Shown piece after piece: positions 35,701 to 44,855 of a DNA stretch of 64,000 nucleotides (the first letter of the stretch is position 1; each line of letters opens with the position of its first letter). Position numbers and translations under genes: made by a program. This stretch comes from Sweltsa coloradensis (Eukaryota > Arthropoda > Insecta > Plecoptera > Chloroperlidae). A model generated the notes under the pieces. That model was not told where the DNA came from. It made no database searches and worked only from the letters and a program-made list of their open reading frames with translations. Location of the stretch: positions 1-64,000 of the forward strand of contig JAMZAV010000773.1 in NCBI GenBank assembly GCA_024449915.1, written 5' to 3'.

Positions 35701-38700
35701 CTTTCCCCATAAACATAATTTAATGATACTTAGACCTATCTCAAATATATAACTGACAACTTTAACAAGCATTAATAAAATATGTTTAACATTTAGATTT
35801 TGACCATATTTTGGAAAAATTAATATTACCTAATGATATCATAGGACATTTTTGGGACGTTGCACAATGTTATTTATTTATTTATTGATCACTAACAACA
35901 GTTATTAATCCACAAGTACTAGGTGACTTAAACTGAACAATAAAGAATACAATTTAAAACCTTACAAATATGTAATGCAAAACATTAAATACATAAACAA
36001 GAACTATCGGGAAACAAATGTTATTATAATGCCAATGCAATTATTAGATACATGGATTATATAATGCCAATGCAGTTATTACCTATTCTTTGATTCTTTG
36101 ATTCTTTATTGCATGTTAAAATTCACATTTTACAATTATTGGTCAAGCCCCCAATGAGCCTAGTGGCTATAAAATTTAAATTTTACAACAAATACAACAA
36201 GAAAAACTTGAATAACAAAACTATAAATATATAAAACAGCAGAAATGAAGGAAATGAATGAAATTAAGGAAAAAAACGGATGTTATAAAATACAAAACTG
36301 GTGAAAGGGTGATAAGGTGACAATAGTGATAAATGAGTCATGTTGGTAAACTGGCATAAACAGATGCTTTAAATGCATGAAATTTCATGTGAATGAAGAG
36401 CCTTGAATTCGGTGATAGGGGTAAATTTAAAAACATCAATACGAGCACATGGAATTTTGAAGGGGATGTAATTTCTTGTAAATCTTGTAGGGATGTGAAA
36501 GTTTATATCTTGAAGTAGGTCCGTGTGGATGAATTTATGGAGAAGTTTGTAAAGGAAAATTATGTCGGTTGCACTATGACTACCTTGCTAGTATTGGAAT
36601 CGATTGTTGTTGAAAAAGTCTAGCGTAATGTGATCTGTAAACATTTATAGTATTTTGATTACAAAGAAAACTTAGAAATTTGTATTGAATGCGTTCAACT
36701 TGCTTTAGAGTGCGATAACATACGTACCTATGTTATTGTGTGCTTAATGTTTCATAACTTACTATGGGCCTCATAGTCATTGTGTATTCTAATTTTAGTA
36801 ATAATGCGGTGCTGTCTTAATCTGTGTGATGACTGGAAAGTAATAATATTTACAATATCTGGTTTTCTACTACAATTTTAAATCGTTCATCAAAGCCCTT
36901 TTTTGGAATAAATTACTTATTTAAACATTAATTCTCGTTTATACTTTTTAATTTCTTATTCATTATCAGTCTAAGCTAGAAAATGTAAGAAATGCTCCCG
37001 TAGATCTAGAATGCTCTGCAAGCGGAAGACCAGAGTTTAATACCCGGTAAAATTGGATTTTTTTTTGTTTTTTGTTTGCATTAAATATTTAGGAGTATAA
37101 GAGAACTATTGGATGAATGAATTTGTGAACACTATGGTGACATTATGTTCAAGGTAGATCAAGAAAACATCTTGTAAACCATGGTTTCTACTTTCTACAT
37201 TCCCCTGTTAAATGCTGATTTGTGACGGATGCCATGTGGGATTTCCTATTTCAATATGGATATAGCAGCTAACCCACTAATAATCTCGACCGTCATTTTG
37301 ACAACAAACAAGATTTTAATCCTGACAGCAAACAACTATTGGGAATTGTTAGATCAGGTTACGTCAAACAACTATTGTTTCAGATCAGCAATCTTGTACA
37401 ACTATCGGGAACCATGGGAAGTGGTTACAGCAAGATCCGTGAATTTGATGGAGACAACAATCGCATATCATCTATTAGTGTTCTAGAAGGCTCCGACTTC
37501 ATCAATAACTTCGCCAGGCTAAGCATCAAATACAACAATCTCTCGGTGGTAAGTTATACCTGTTTTTTGGTACAACTAAAAGTTGGTATGTTTTAAATGT
37601 TCATATAAACATCAAGGTTATCCTTTTATTAACCCGAGTGTAGTCGCGTCCGTTTGTTACGTTAGTAGTCGCGCGCGGTCATTTAGACCCACTCATCTAT
37701 TATTATACAACTAAATCGACGTCGATGTTTTGATTATCAATATAATTTTATTTTATTATTCCTGTGATATCTATCTTTAAGGGTAATAATAACGAATCGG
37801 GCATAAGTATGATCACATTTATTGATCAATATAAATTATAAATGCATATTACAAAAAAGAGAACGTTGAAACTATTAGTGATTGTGATTGATCATTGATG
37901 ATATACTATATAGAAATACTTCTACAGTTCTTTGATTATATTATTGATGATAGTACAGGCTAAATTGAGTTATAACTTGTTTTAGTTACATCACACATAT
38001 TTTCGGACATGTATATTGATTTATAAGTCAAACTATTTTTTTCACACCATTGAAGATAATGGTGGAGCACACTCATATTTTTGCTAATCTTAGTAGTCGC
38101 ACATCGGTCGAAAAGACCGGGCGTCTGAATACGGGGATTATTCTTGTTGAAGTTCATCAAAACACTCTCTTGTTTTACTGTCAGTCACTGGTGGTAGGTA
38201 TTTGAGGAAGGTAGGTTCATGGAGGTAAAGGGTTTGTGCTTGAGAATTGTTCAGATGCAAACTGTTAAAAAAACTAGTTGGATCACGTGAGACTTCTCCC
38301 GGGTTAACATACAAACACTGGTATAGAAGTACCCAAAAGAAGGAGTGAATCTATTAGAAGAAGAATGCAAAAATAAAATCATGATAATTTTCTTTGAATT
38401 TAAAACATAAATTAAAAACTTATGACCGAGGCCACTACTTTCTTAAAAACGAATTTTTGGGTGAAACTTCCTCACCCATCATCAGGTTTATGCCGACTGG
38501 TTCCCTCACTGGACTGCTTCCTTATCTCTGCCATGTGTCGAGCTTCTACGATTGACCTACCGACGTCCTTCTCGATGGTCGAATTCCAAATGGCGCTTAG
38601 TTCGAAACTTGCCTGACTTATAGGTTCCTTCCCACATCGCATCACTGCTGCTTCTTTTATCTTTCTTTTCCACATATTTTCTTCACGCATAATGCATTTC

Positions 38701-41700
38701 ACCTCCTCCCACCTCCTCTTTAAAGTGTTAAAATGTCGGTGTTGGTGGAGGTGCCGGGTACTTATATGTCGTCAAGTTCGGGTGATGCTAGCCCTGCCCA
38801 CCTAACCCCAAAATCACCAAAAACATTCTGTATCATCCTTGTTAAATGACAATGTCAACAACAGCAAAAATGCATGTCAATCCGAGGTAGTGTTCAGTTT
38901 TATCATTAGACGTGACGCAGCGCAGACACAGACCGACGGAAAAAGGGAAAATGTAGGGGAGCTTCGCTGAGTGATATGTTATTTTACTGGTACTGTTAAA
39001 GTTGTTTCATATGTCAACCTCAACCCCATACTTAGCTAATGTGAGTTAGTAATGATTAATGAATGTTCTTAGTTTTAATTTAATTTAATACTTTTTATGA
39101 TACCTTAGTCTATTCACCTTCTCCTTCGGGTGTTATACATGTACCATGTGCTTGTCACGTTGAATAAAGTTATTCTAGAAAGGCATGTTTAATGAGGCTC
39201 ACATCTATGTGGGGAGTAAAAGATGTCTAGCAAGGATGTTATCAAAGAATGCCACTAATATGTTAATTGAATACCTTTTCAAAGGATGATATCTTGTAAT
39301 TGTACGTTTCGTTGTTGAACAAGGCATTTTAAAAAATTAACTCTTATTTTTCCCAGATACCGACGTACTTCCTTTCCAGTAGATTTGACAGGAACGATGT
39401 TACTGGCTGGGTTTTTCCTTGGAGGCAACAAAATAGAGTGTAACTGTGATACGGTACCTCTAAAGGTTAGTTCTTAGTAGCATTCATTTAAAATTGAACG
39501 ATTGTAATACATACCAAACTTACAGTATTATATAGAATCATTTTGTGGTTAAACTGATGAGGGGAAATAAAACTCATTTGATGTTAAAATTGGTTTGTTT
39601 GATCAACTAAGTTATGGTATTATAGTAAATATTGATATTACTGTATTTATGTGAGTATGGGCCTCAGGTAGGTCTGTATTTAAAATTATGAAGTTTTAAA
39701 ATTGGGGTGCTGTCATTATGTGAAGCCATTTTTCAATAGCATTTTTATCCCCTTCTTTAAAATTTGAGTGGTCAAAATAAAGGTGTGGCTATTACTTGAT
39801 GGCGACCTTTTATTGAGTAAATAAATACTGTATACAGGGTTAGTAGGGGAGAGGGGGGGCAACAATAGTCTATAATTTCTTGATTTGGATAGTCGGAAAG
39901 TGGGAGACTCAGGTTCGAACCCCGATCGGGATGGATTTTTTAATTTATGGATTGGATATTAAATACTAATAGTCTATAATGTTGTTGAGTGTTCAATATT
40001 CTGGTGACCTACTTGATTGCATGAAAATAATCAAACTATTACTTTAGCTGTTCTTCTACTAATAACCTTCAATGGACCTACATGGCTATGCCATTTTCCA
40101 AATTTCAAAACTTCAGTAAAGTGTAATTAAAAATTGTTTTGCAAAATAATAAAACTTAGTATGGCTGTTTTAACAATTTGTAAATATTATTTGTCAACAG
40201 GATTGGTTGCAGGCCAATAAACTACACGTTCGAGATTACGATGAAATTCTATGTAAAAACCTGGAAATAAGTGTAAGTTTTTTTTATCATGCTATGTATC
40301 GGGTACAGGTATCACAGAAAATAAAAATACTTTTGTATACAAATTTATTATTTGGTAAGTTAGTTTAGATTGGAGATGGGTATTGACAGGTTGGGAAAGC
40401 ATAGAGAACCTGTCAACCCTTCTCCAATCTAAACTAAGCTAGCCAGTTGGCCTTTTCCAACCTATTATTATTATTAGGTACCTAAATTAGAGCTGCCATT
40501 CGGCTATACAAATCAATTTTTGAGAAATTTCTGCAAAGTATGGCAATGTTCTGACACCAACATTGAATCTTAAATAACTATTTTCAAAACCAAAAATTGA
40601 ATATGTAATATTGGTGGGGCTACTTTTACTTGCCACACACATCTCTATGGAACATATAGCATCAAACATATTCAGTTGTTGGCGACAAAGAAATGAGTGA
40701 ATACTATTTAATTCATTTCAGCTTAATGCCAATGAAAGGTAGGCCTACCACAAGTTTCAAATTTTTTTTTTTTAAATTATACTTTATAGTTTATACTACT
40801 TGACATTTTTAATACCACTACTATGCATCCAGTTAATAATCAATTTTAATTATTTGTAATGCAAAGTGCATACATTTAGTTGTTCATGTAAAAACATATT
40901 TTGATATCCTTTGTCTGAAAGGCAACCTACTGTAATTATTATTGACTTATTACGTATTGTGCTAATAACCACGGGTATATTAAAAACAGCAAGATCAAAA
41001 AGTGGGGTGCGACTATTATGTTATGCCATTTGTCAATATTATATATAACCCCCACTAGATCCCCCATTATACAAGGTCATGTACGTACTATTACCCAATC
41101 ATAACTAAAGATGTCCACCTGGAATCCTCTAATAGCAACTTTATTAACGTATTAATTAGAGTCGAATAGTAATATAACTAGGCCTTATTTACATTAATAG
41201 TCTATGGTTTTTGGGACATTGTACTCTTTTATAAGAGTTTACTAATAACACATACCTGTGGAATACGTTTTTCTATACATTATACTCCTCTCTATTAATC
41301 TCGTCAGGACGTTAGCGTTCCAATTCCTTTTGGCGGTTTTCTAGTTTTGAGTATCGACTGCACAAAAATTACATTATTTTGGTATTGCTACTATTGGCTA
41401 CTACTTTTTTCTAAAACGCACCAAACGCACTCTTAAAACCTGATTTGCACAATTTTCGCCTGCGGCGCTGTTATTGGAGGGCACTGCCCCCCAAACCCCC
41501 TATGTATGTCCCACAAAAATACAAATTATAATTTTGGCCCCCCTAACAAAATTCCTGCGGACGCCCTTGAATCATACCCGGGTAATTTTTATACCCTAGT
41601 TACGGCCCTGTATATAACACACTCTTTAAAACTTGAGCATTCAGGTGTGGCCATTACTAAATGGCGGCCAATAATTGAGTAAATACGTAACTTTCTTCTG

Positions 41701-42452
41701 TAAAAATAATGTTCAACCTTTAGTATGAAATAGATTCTGAAATAAGAACCTCAAAATTCATCACAGTTAATATTGTGTTAATTAGGGATGCACACGATAA
41801 TCGATATTGTCGATCAATAATCAATAATGTATATAATTTTGATAATCGATAAAACCAAAATTCATTATCGATTATCGAAATATCAAATAATTGGTCAATA
41901 GTGGCACGAACCAAACTCTTAAGACGGAGATTATCTCACGTTGTGCCATGCAGGAAATGAACTATCAGTCGATAATGAAAGCCAAACACATGACATCGAA
42001 GACAGCGAGGCAGCAAACGGAACGCGATTACTGTATATTGTTTTGACTTACACTTGCCACACTTGAGGCTCCACTTATAGGTCCAAACAGGCTTTGTTGG
42101 TGCTATCGATATGATATGATATCAATAATATTGATTTGATAATGACATAACCATTTTGATAATCGATAATGAAAAAAGTATCGATGTGCATCCCTAGTGT
42201 TAATGTCCAATAGCAATTTTAAATTATGTTGATGTGTTGTAGGTGGTTGATTTGGAGAGGTCCAAGGTGTGTATGCACAAACACGTGTGGACCGACTACA
42301 TCTACTACATCATTGCCGGCGAGGTGGCGCTACTGTTGATGCTCGTCGGGAAGGTTTCCTACGACTACTGGGTATTCAAGACTGCAGGCTACTTGCCTTG
42401 GCCCGCATCCAAGATGCCCAAACTTCCCTGTGACTGGGTCTTCGAAACATAA
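26462..42452 (+). CDS. hfw: hfw: protein halfway, leucine-rich-repeat type I membrane protein (8 coding exons, one frameshift)
   Basis: Exons: 26462-26747, 31465-31782, 33065-33237, 33756-33938, 37384-37548, 39357-39465, 40201-40272, 42243-42452. All introns are GT..AG and phases agree except for one extra base in exon 6. The conceptual product is about 504 residues. Residues 1-20 form a signal peptide; a Thr/Pro-rich segment and a Cys-containing domain follow. Leucine-rich repeats ('LNLTGNALSDIEDNAL', 'LNMLDISHNNLTKLP') occupy about 110-200. A second Cys-rich/LRR block spans 260-430 ('CPFGPNFKCTCN', 'LTALPDQLP', 'LGGNKIECNCD'). A membrane segment sits near 454-471, with a short tail 'AGYLPWPASKMPKLPCDW'. 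I recognise that tail and the order of parts as arthropod Halfway (singed wings 2). Related Drosophila work links hfw to ecdysone-dependent development; function here is inferred by homology. Confidence 0.8.
26793..26912 (+). CDS. hfw: Duplicated hfw exon-1 segment; possible 40-codon cassette exon
   Basis: 26796-26914 repeats 26631-26749 (offset 165 bp) with only a few differences. Within codons these are CTG to CTA and GTC to GTG, both synonymous. An AG at 26791-26792 and a GT donor at 26913 would define a 120-nt exon that enters and leaves in phase 1, so inclusion would add a second copy of this segment without shifting frame. The acceptor lacks a good pyrimidine tract, so use is uncertain. 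Confidence 0.4.
28165..28750. mobile_element. hAT-like non-autonomous DNA element
   Basis: The left end CAGGGTTGCCCGATGTC is matched by the right end GACGTCTGGCAACCC in inverted orientation; inner phrases 'aaaatcgggac' and 'cccgattttat' also mirror each other. CAGGGTTGCC ends are common in hAT elements. I could not see an 8-bp target duplication and the interior lacks coding. Confidence 0.6.
31267..31305 (+). other. Decoy duplicate of the hfw exon 2 splice acceptor
   Basis: 'ttattctattgcaggtgtc' and 'aacatgtcc' here resemble 'ttattctcttgcaggtgtg' and 'atcatgccgg' at 31450-31480. The copy's reading frame reaches a stop within about ten codons. Confidence 0.5.
31465..31782 (+). CDS. hfw: hfw coding exon 2 (leucine-rich repeats)
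   Basis: Acceptor CTCTTGCAG|GTGTG, donor TTCAG|GTGCGT, phase 1 to 1, 106 codons. It encodes LRR units with N-glycosylation sequons (NAT, NIT, NLT). GC-rich codon use is distinct from flanking AT-rich introns. Confidence 0.88.
31783..33064 (+). other. hfw intron 2
   Basis: Mostly occupied by Helentron-like copy H (32348-32997). Only 67 bases separate the element from exon 3, and they contain the 'ttgttaattcattcattgcag' acceptor. Confidence 0.75.
32348..32997 (+). mobile_element. Helentron-like non-autonomous element, GAGCGAGC subfamily (copy H)
   Basis: Starts TTGAGCGAGCGAAGCGAGCG then 'tctccacttgactct', a T tract and a 'gatcgacctgaaattttgc' stretch. Ends GCTCGCTCAA, hairpin AACGC..GCGTT and CCTAG. 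The 5' repeat and its internal 3' partner (GAGCGAGC/GCTCGCTC) match each other but differ from the GGATGAG pair of other copies. It shares its interior with copy I. Confidence 0.83.
33065..33237 (+). CDS. hfw: hfw coding exon 3
   Basis: Acceptor CATTGCAG|GTGCA in phase 1; donor AAG|GTGAGA in phase 0. Encodes 'NKLPCSGIHQIISKMENNSC' and 'VAYWFNNTEKVPIAQIE', the segment linking the two LRR blocks. Cys-rich and N-glycosylation rich. Confidence 0.85.
33756..33938 (+). CDS. hfw: hfw coding exon 4 (Cys-rich cap and LRR)
   Basis: Acceptor GTTCACAG|TTAATA, donor AAT|GTAAGC, 61 codons in phase 0. Encodes 'CPFGPNFKCTCNIHRVDIP' then 'CSGQQLTALPDQLPLETVAL', an LRRNT-like cysteine pattern followed by an LRR. 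The acceptor has only a modest pyrimidine tract, so the exact start is the least certain of the hfw borders. Confidence 0.8.
34091..34263. mobile_element. Small MITE with CAGTGAAACCTCTAT ends and TA target
   Basis: Left end CAGTGAAACCTCTATGCAT; right end ATAGAGGTTTCACCG in inverted orientation, differing at one terminal position; both flanked by TATA. Such ends and a TA target fit Tc1/mariner-type elements. Confidence 0.75.
34712..35362 (+). mobile_element. TTAAGGGG-family MITE, copy 1
   Basis: Homologous along its length to 59866-60523 and, inverted, to 46861-48332. Shared phrases include 'tctcccataagaaataacat', 'gattttgatccaaa' and 'aaagccgattta'. Terminal sequence is AAAGGGGTATTTAACC on the left and TTTTTAGCCCCT on the right, an imperfect inverted repeat. 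No coding capacity. Confidence 0.78.
35866..36010 (-). mobile_element. LINE 3' end fragment
   Basis: TTATTTATTTATTGATC followed by 'aacagttattaatccacaag' and 'tactaggtgacttaaact' matches, with changes, the inverted 3' end at 54890-54960. The tail lies at the left, so orientation is minus. Confidence 0.55.
36085..36720 (-). mobile_element. LINE 3' end fragment with ATTCTTTG tail
   Basis: The left edge is a repeated TTTGATTCTTTGATTC tail. Going right it matches the ORF C-terminus seen at 54493-54750, for example 'catggaattttgaagggg' and 'atgtaatttcttgtaaatc', and continues to 'ggtccgtgtggatgaatt'. Coding is decayed. Confidence 0.6.
37384..37548 (+). CDS. hfw: hfw coding exon 5 (LRR)
   Basis: Acceptor TTGTTTCAG|ATCAGC, donor GTG|GTAAGT, 55 codons, phase 0. 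It continues the repeat of exon 4 ('NVSNNN' + 'ISNLVQLSG') and encodes 'IREFDGDNNRISSISVLEG' and 'LSIKYNNLSV'. Confidence 0.87.
37549..39356 (+). other. hfw intron 5
   Basis: AT-rich; contains a Penelope-like endonuclease remnant (38460-38720) and a GGTGGAGGTGCCGGGT motif at 38747. Otherwise nothing recognised. Confidence 0.6.
38460..38720 (-). mobile_element. Penelope-like element remnant (C-terminal endonuclease region)
   Basis: On the minus strand an open frame reads 'REENMWKRKIKEAAVMRCG', then 'PISQASFELSAIWNSTI'. I recall the W-KR-RI-EA ... N-D-G-EL-IW pattern from the end of Penelope-like GIY-YIG endonucleases. Only about 70 residues remain and no reverse transcriptase is adjacent. Confidence 0.5.
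39357..39465 (+). CDS. hfw: hfw coding exon 6, carries a one-base frameshift
   Basis: Acceptor TTTTTCCCAG|ATACC, donor AAG|GTTAGT. The first part reads 'IPTYFLSSRFDRNDVTGW'; the second, in the next frame, 'LGGNKIECNCDTVPLK'. The exon is 109 nt where 108 would keep phase 0 into exon 7, so there is one extra base, most likely in GGGTTTTTCCTTGG (39409-39422). As written, translation stops at TAA near 39441. Confidence 0.8.
39466..40200 (+). other. hfw intron 6
   Basis: Contains a box-B-like tRNA fragment 'ggttcgaaccccgatcggg' (about 39880-39935, +) and a G-rich run near 39850. Nothing else recognised. Confidence 0.6.
40201..40272 (+). CDS. hfw: hfw coding exon 7
   Basis: Acceptor TTTGTCAACAG|GATTGG, donor AGT|GTAAGT, 24 codons in phase 0. 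Encodes 'DWLQANKLHVRDYDEILC', the continuation of an LRRCT-type cap after 'CNCDTVPLK'. Confidence 0.85.
40360..40438 (+). repeat. Hairpin, about 33-bp arms and 14-nt loop
   Basis: Arm 40360-40392 ('ttagtttagattggagatgg' onward) pairs with 40407-40438 ('aacctgtcaaccc' then 'ttctccaatctaaactaag'), with one or two small bulges. The size is that of a microRNA precursor, but a tiny MITE remnant would look the same. Confidence 0.6.
41783..42196. mobile_element. hAT-type MITE with 8-bp target duplication
   Basis: Ends TAGGGATGCACA and TGTGCATCCCTA are inverted repeats; inner ATCGATA and ATAATCGATAA tracts mirror each other. The flanking octamer GTGTTAAT is identical on both sides (41775-41782 and 42197-42204), as hAT transposases leave. 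No coding. Confidence 0.9.
42243..42452 (+). CDS. hfw: hfw terminal coding exon 8 (membrane segment and conserved tail)
   Basis: Acceptor GTGTTGTAG|GTGGTT in phase 0; TAA at 42450. Encodes a short juxtamembrane region, the hydrophobic stretch 'YIYYIIAGEVALLLMLVG' and the tail 'YDYWVFKTAGYLPWPASKMP' ending KLPCDWVFET. This tail is the strongest family signature. Confidence 0.9.
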   Translation: MVDLERSKVCMHKHVWTDYIYYIIAGEVALLLMLVGKVSYDYWVFKTAGYLPWPASKMPKLPCDWVFET

Positions 42453-44669
42453 GCAGAACCCCTGAGACTGTCGCCTTTTTTTAAAACACACTGAACTATG
42501 CAGTGCAAGTTTAAATATCTGTGACAGTGATCTGACTATTTGAAATCTACATGTGATAAGAATACCCTGCCATATCTATCATATATCTTTGTATGGTATG
42601 CTACCTCAGAAACGAATCTTCTAGCAAGTATGATATGATGCACTAGTAGTATTTGCCTGGTTGAGGTGTGTAACAAAATATCTTTGAACATCTATGCATT
42701 GTGGATGTTCAGGATCAACTTGTTATTTCTCTGTTCAAACTATGTACAAGTACATACCGGAATAATGTGAATTTTGTATATACAATGGAACAAATTCAGA
42801 AAGTCGTGGAAAAAGTGGCTGAAAAAATACAATTTATGGTGGGAAGTTTAGGGTGTGCGGGAACAGGGGTAGATGAGAGCGCTTGAACTGAACAGTTCAA
42901 AATGGTCGATTAAGAAATGTGTGATGGAGGAACATGCTTGTTAAGGCTAAAAAGTAAAAATACATCCACCACAATTAAAACTACAGGAAATAACATTTAT
43001 TTAGTCATATCTAAGAATGTTGCAAAATATTTAATTAGTGGTACTATGATGTACTTTTGCTAGAGCTATTGTATATGCATGATATATGGTTGAAATGTTA
43101 TTGTTAGTAAGTTTCTAATTTGAAATTCAATTAATAAAATGATTATTTGAATTAAAAACTTACCGATTATCAAATTCAAATTCAACAATTTTTGCAGCGT
43201 TCTTTATAAATGACTAAAAAACTGTAATTTTAAAATTGGTGTGGGTCAACCGCCAAAAGATTATTTATTACTAAGTACCGGTAAGTAGACGGCATGTGTA
43301 TAATGTATGAAAATAAGATTGTCTGAATCAGATACCTAATTTTGTACACAATATGACAACCAAATTTTTGCTCTCCATAGAATCAGTGTAGGCCTATGTA
43401 ATGATTTGATATAAAAGTTACATTCATGTTCAGTTCAAAAAAATATGAAATTATGTTGTATGCAACTGATTTAAATTTTGATTTGAAGTTACTACCAACT
43501 TCAATACAAACAAAAACAAAAACACAATGTATTTGAGTTATTTCTTGTTGCAAGTTCACAGGCTCTTAAATGAAAAATATTAAATTTGTATTTAGAGTCA
43601 CTCAGTCATATAACTGATTTCTCTTATTCAATCTGCTGTGATATTTTATATTTTATGTAATGACTATCTTTTGGAAATCTTGATGTTATGCCTTCCTTGC
43701 CTGTTAGATTTGTCACTCGAATGTAAGTTAAAATATCCACCATTGGAGTTGTTGTGTTTGTGACGCGAGGGAGCTGTCAACAAGGAACAGTTATATTATG
43801 TATTTTCAGTTGGTCTTAAAAAGGTTAATGAAAAGTTTGAATCTAAGACTGAACTAGATTCACAATGACATATTTTTGTACCTCGTATAGGCCTAATCAT
43901 ATATTCGTGTTTGTTTTAAGATTGGAGATCTCTAAGTATTGTAGCACAAGTGAATGTTATTACAGTACAATAAAAATGTTACATATGATATAAATACAGT
44001 TTTTTTGTGCATTATCCATCTCCATCTGCCATACTAAATGTTGCCATATATGAGTTAACTACCGGTACATAATGTACTACTATAAAGGATATGCTTGTTT
44101 GCTCAACATGATTGATGGGAAACTTTTCTCTTCATGTGTGTTTTGTCATACAATCCAAATATGAAACTACAGCATACATTTTTACGGCGACTAAAAGACA
44201 ACCCTTAATAGTCTACCCGTGGTAGTCCACCTCGGGTAGACTTGTATGAGGTGTGGCAAGGTGTGGCAACCTAAATTGCTTGCCAGTAACTTTTTCTCTC
44301 CAAGTACGTAATAAATTGTTTATAAATTCCCCATATACTGCTGCATTGCAAAATATATATAAATATAACAAAAACGAGTTAAAAAAGTTTAACTATATTC
44401 AGGTTATATTTATTGAAATGAGGTGAATATAAACATAACTGTCAAGGTAACATCTTTATGTCTGGGGTCAAAGTACCTACCAGCGGTATGCTGGTTTTTA
44501 ATGTGACTTATATTATATTCTATACACAAATACAAAATGTATGTCTTCTTCTAGCCGCTTATAGTTTGTTGTGTTCTTGATACAAACACACTGAAAACTG
44601 TCCCAATATATTGTTAATTACCTTAAAAGTGACATTTTTACATTGTACATAGTACATCGTAGCTAGACA
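42453..44669 (+). other. hfw 3' UTR region and convergent intergenic space
   Basis: AATAAA signals are at 43133-43138 and 43969-43974, either of which could end the hfw transcript. On the minus strand an AATAAA (44409-44414) could serve the convergent protease gene. No gene seen. Confidence 0.5.
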
Positions 44670-44855
44670 TCATGAACTTAAAACCCAATCCACCCACGCG
44701 CGATGCCACGCCACGCTGGCATAGATACCTGGAACACCAAATGTGGCGCACTCGAGGATTCCAGCGCTTACTATCCCTGCCAACACTTCTTGGTCGTTAC
44801 TAGGATCTCCATGGGAAGCACCGTCCCGACAGATCAATGGTGATCCTGAATCGCC
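44670..44855 (-). CDS. Serine protease terminal exon 6 (catalytic Ser)
   Basis: Acceptor TGTGTTTAAG|GGCGAT; begins '[12 protein letters not shown]' and ends 'AWVDWVLSS' before TGA (44672-44670). 61 codons plus stop. Confidence 0.9.
   Translation of the reverse strand, partial: GDSGSPLICRDGASHGDPSNDQEVLAGIVSAGILECATFGVPGIYASVAWHRAWVDWVLSS

Larger units (their letters stand above)
33939..37383 (+). other. hfw intron 4, repeat-rich
   Basis: Contains a 173-bp TA-flanked MITE (34091-34263), a TTAAGGGG MITE (about 34712-35362) and LINE 3' ends in minus orientation (35866-36720). An ATG ORF beginning at 37229 is not an exon: the true exon starts at 37384. Confidence 0.7.
40273..42242 (+). other. 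hfw intron 7
   Basis: Contains a miRNA-sized hairpin (40360-40438) and a hAT-type MITE with perfect 8-bp duplications (41783-42196). The remainder is AT-rich. Confidence 0.7.

Noticed and set aside
37229..37383. ATG ORF running into hfw exon 5 from upstream
   Set aside because: The TTGTTTCAG acceptor at 37383 gives exact phase agreement with exon 4; upstream sequence is intron.
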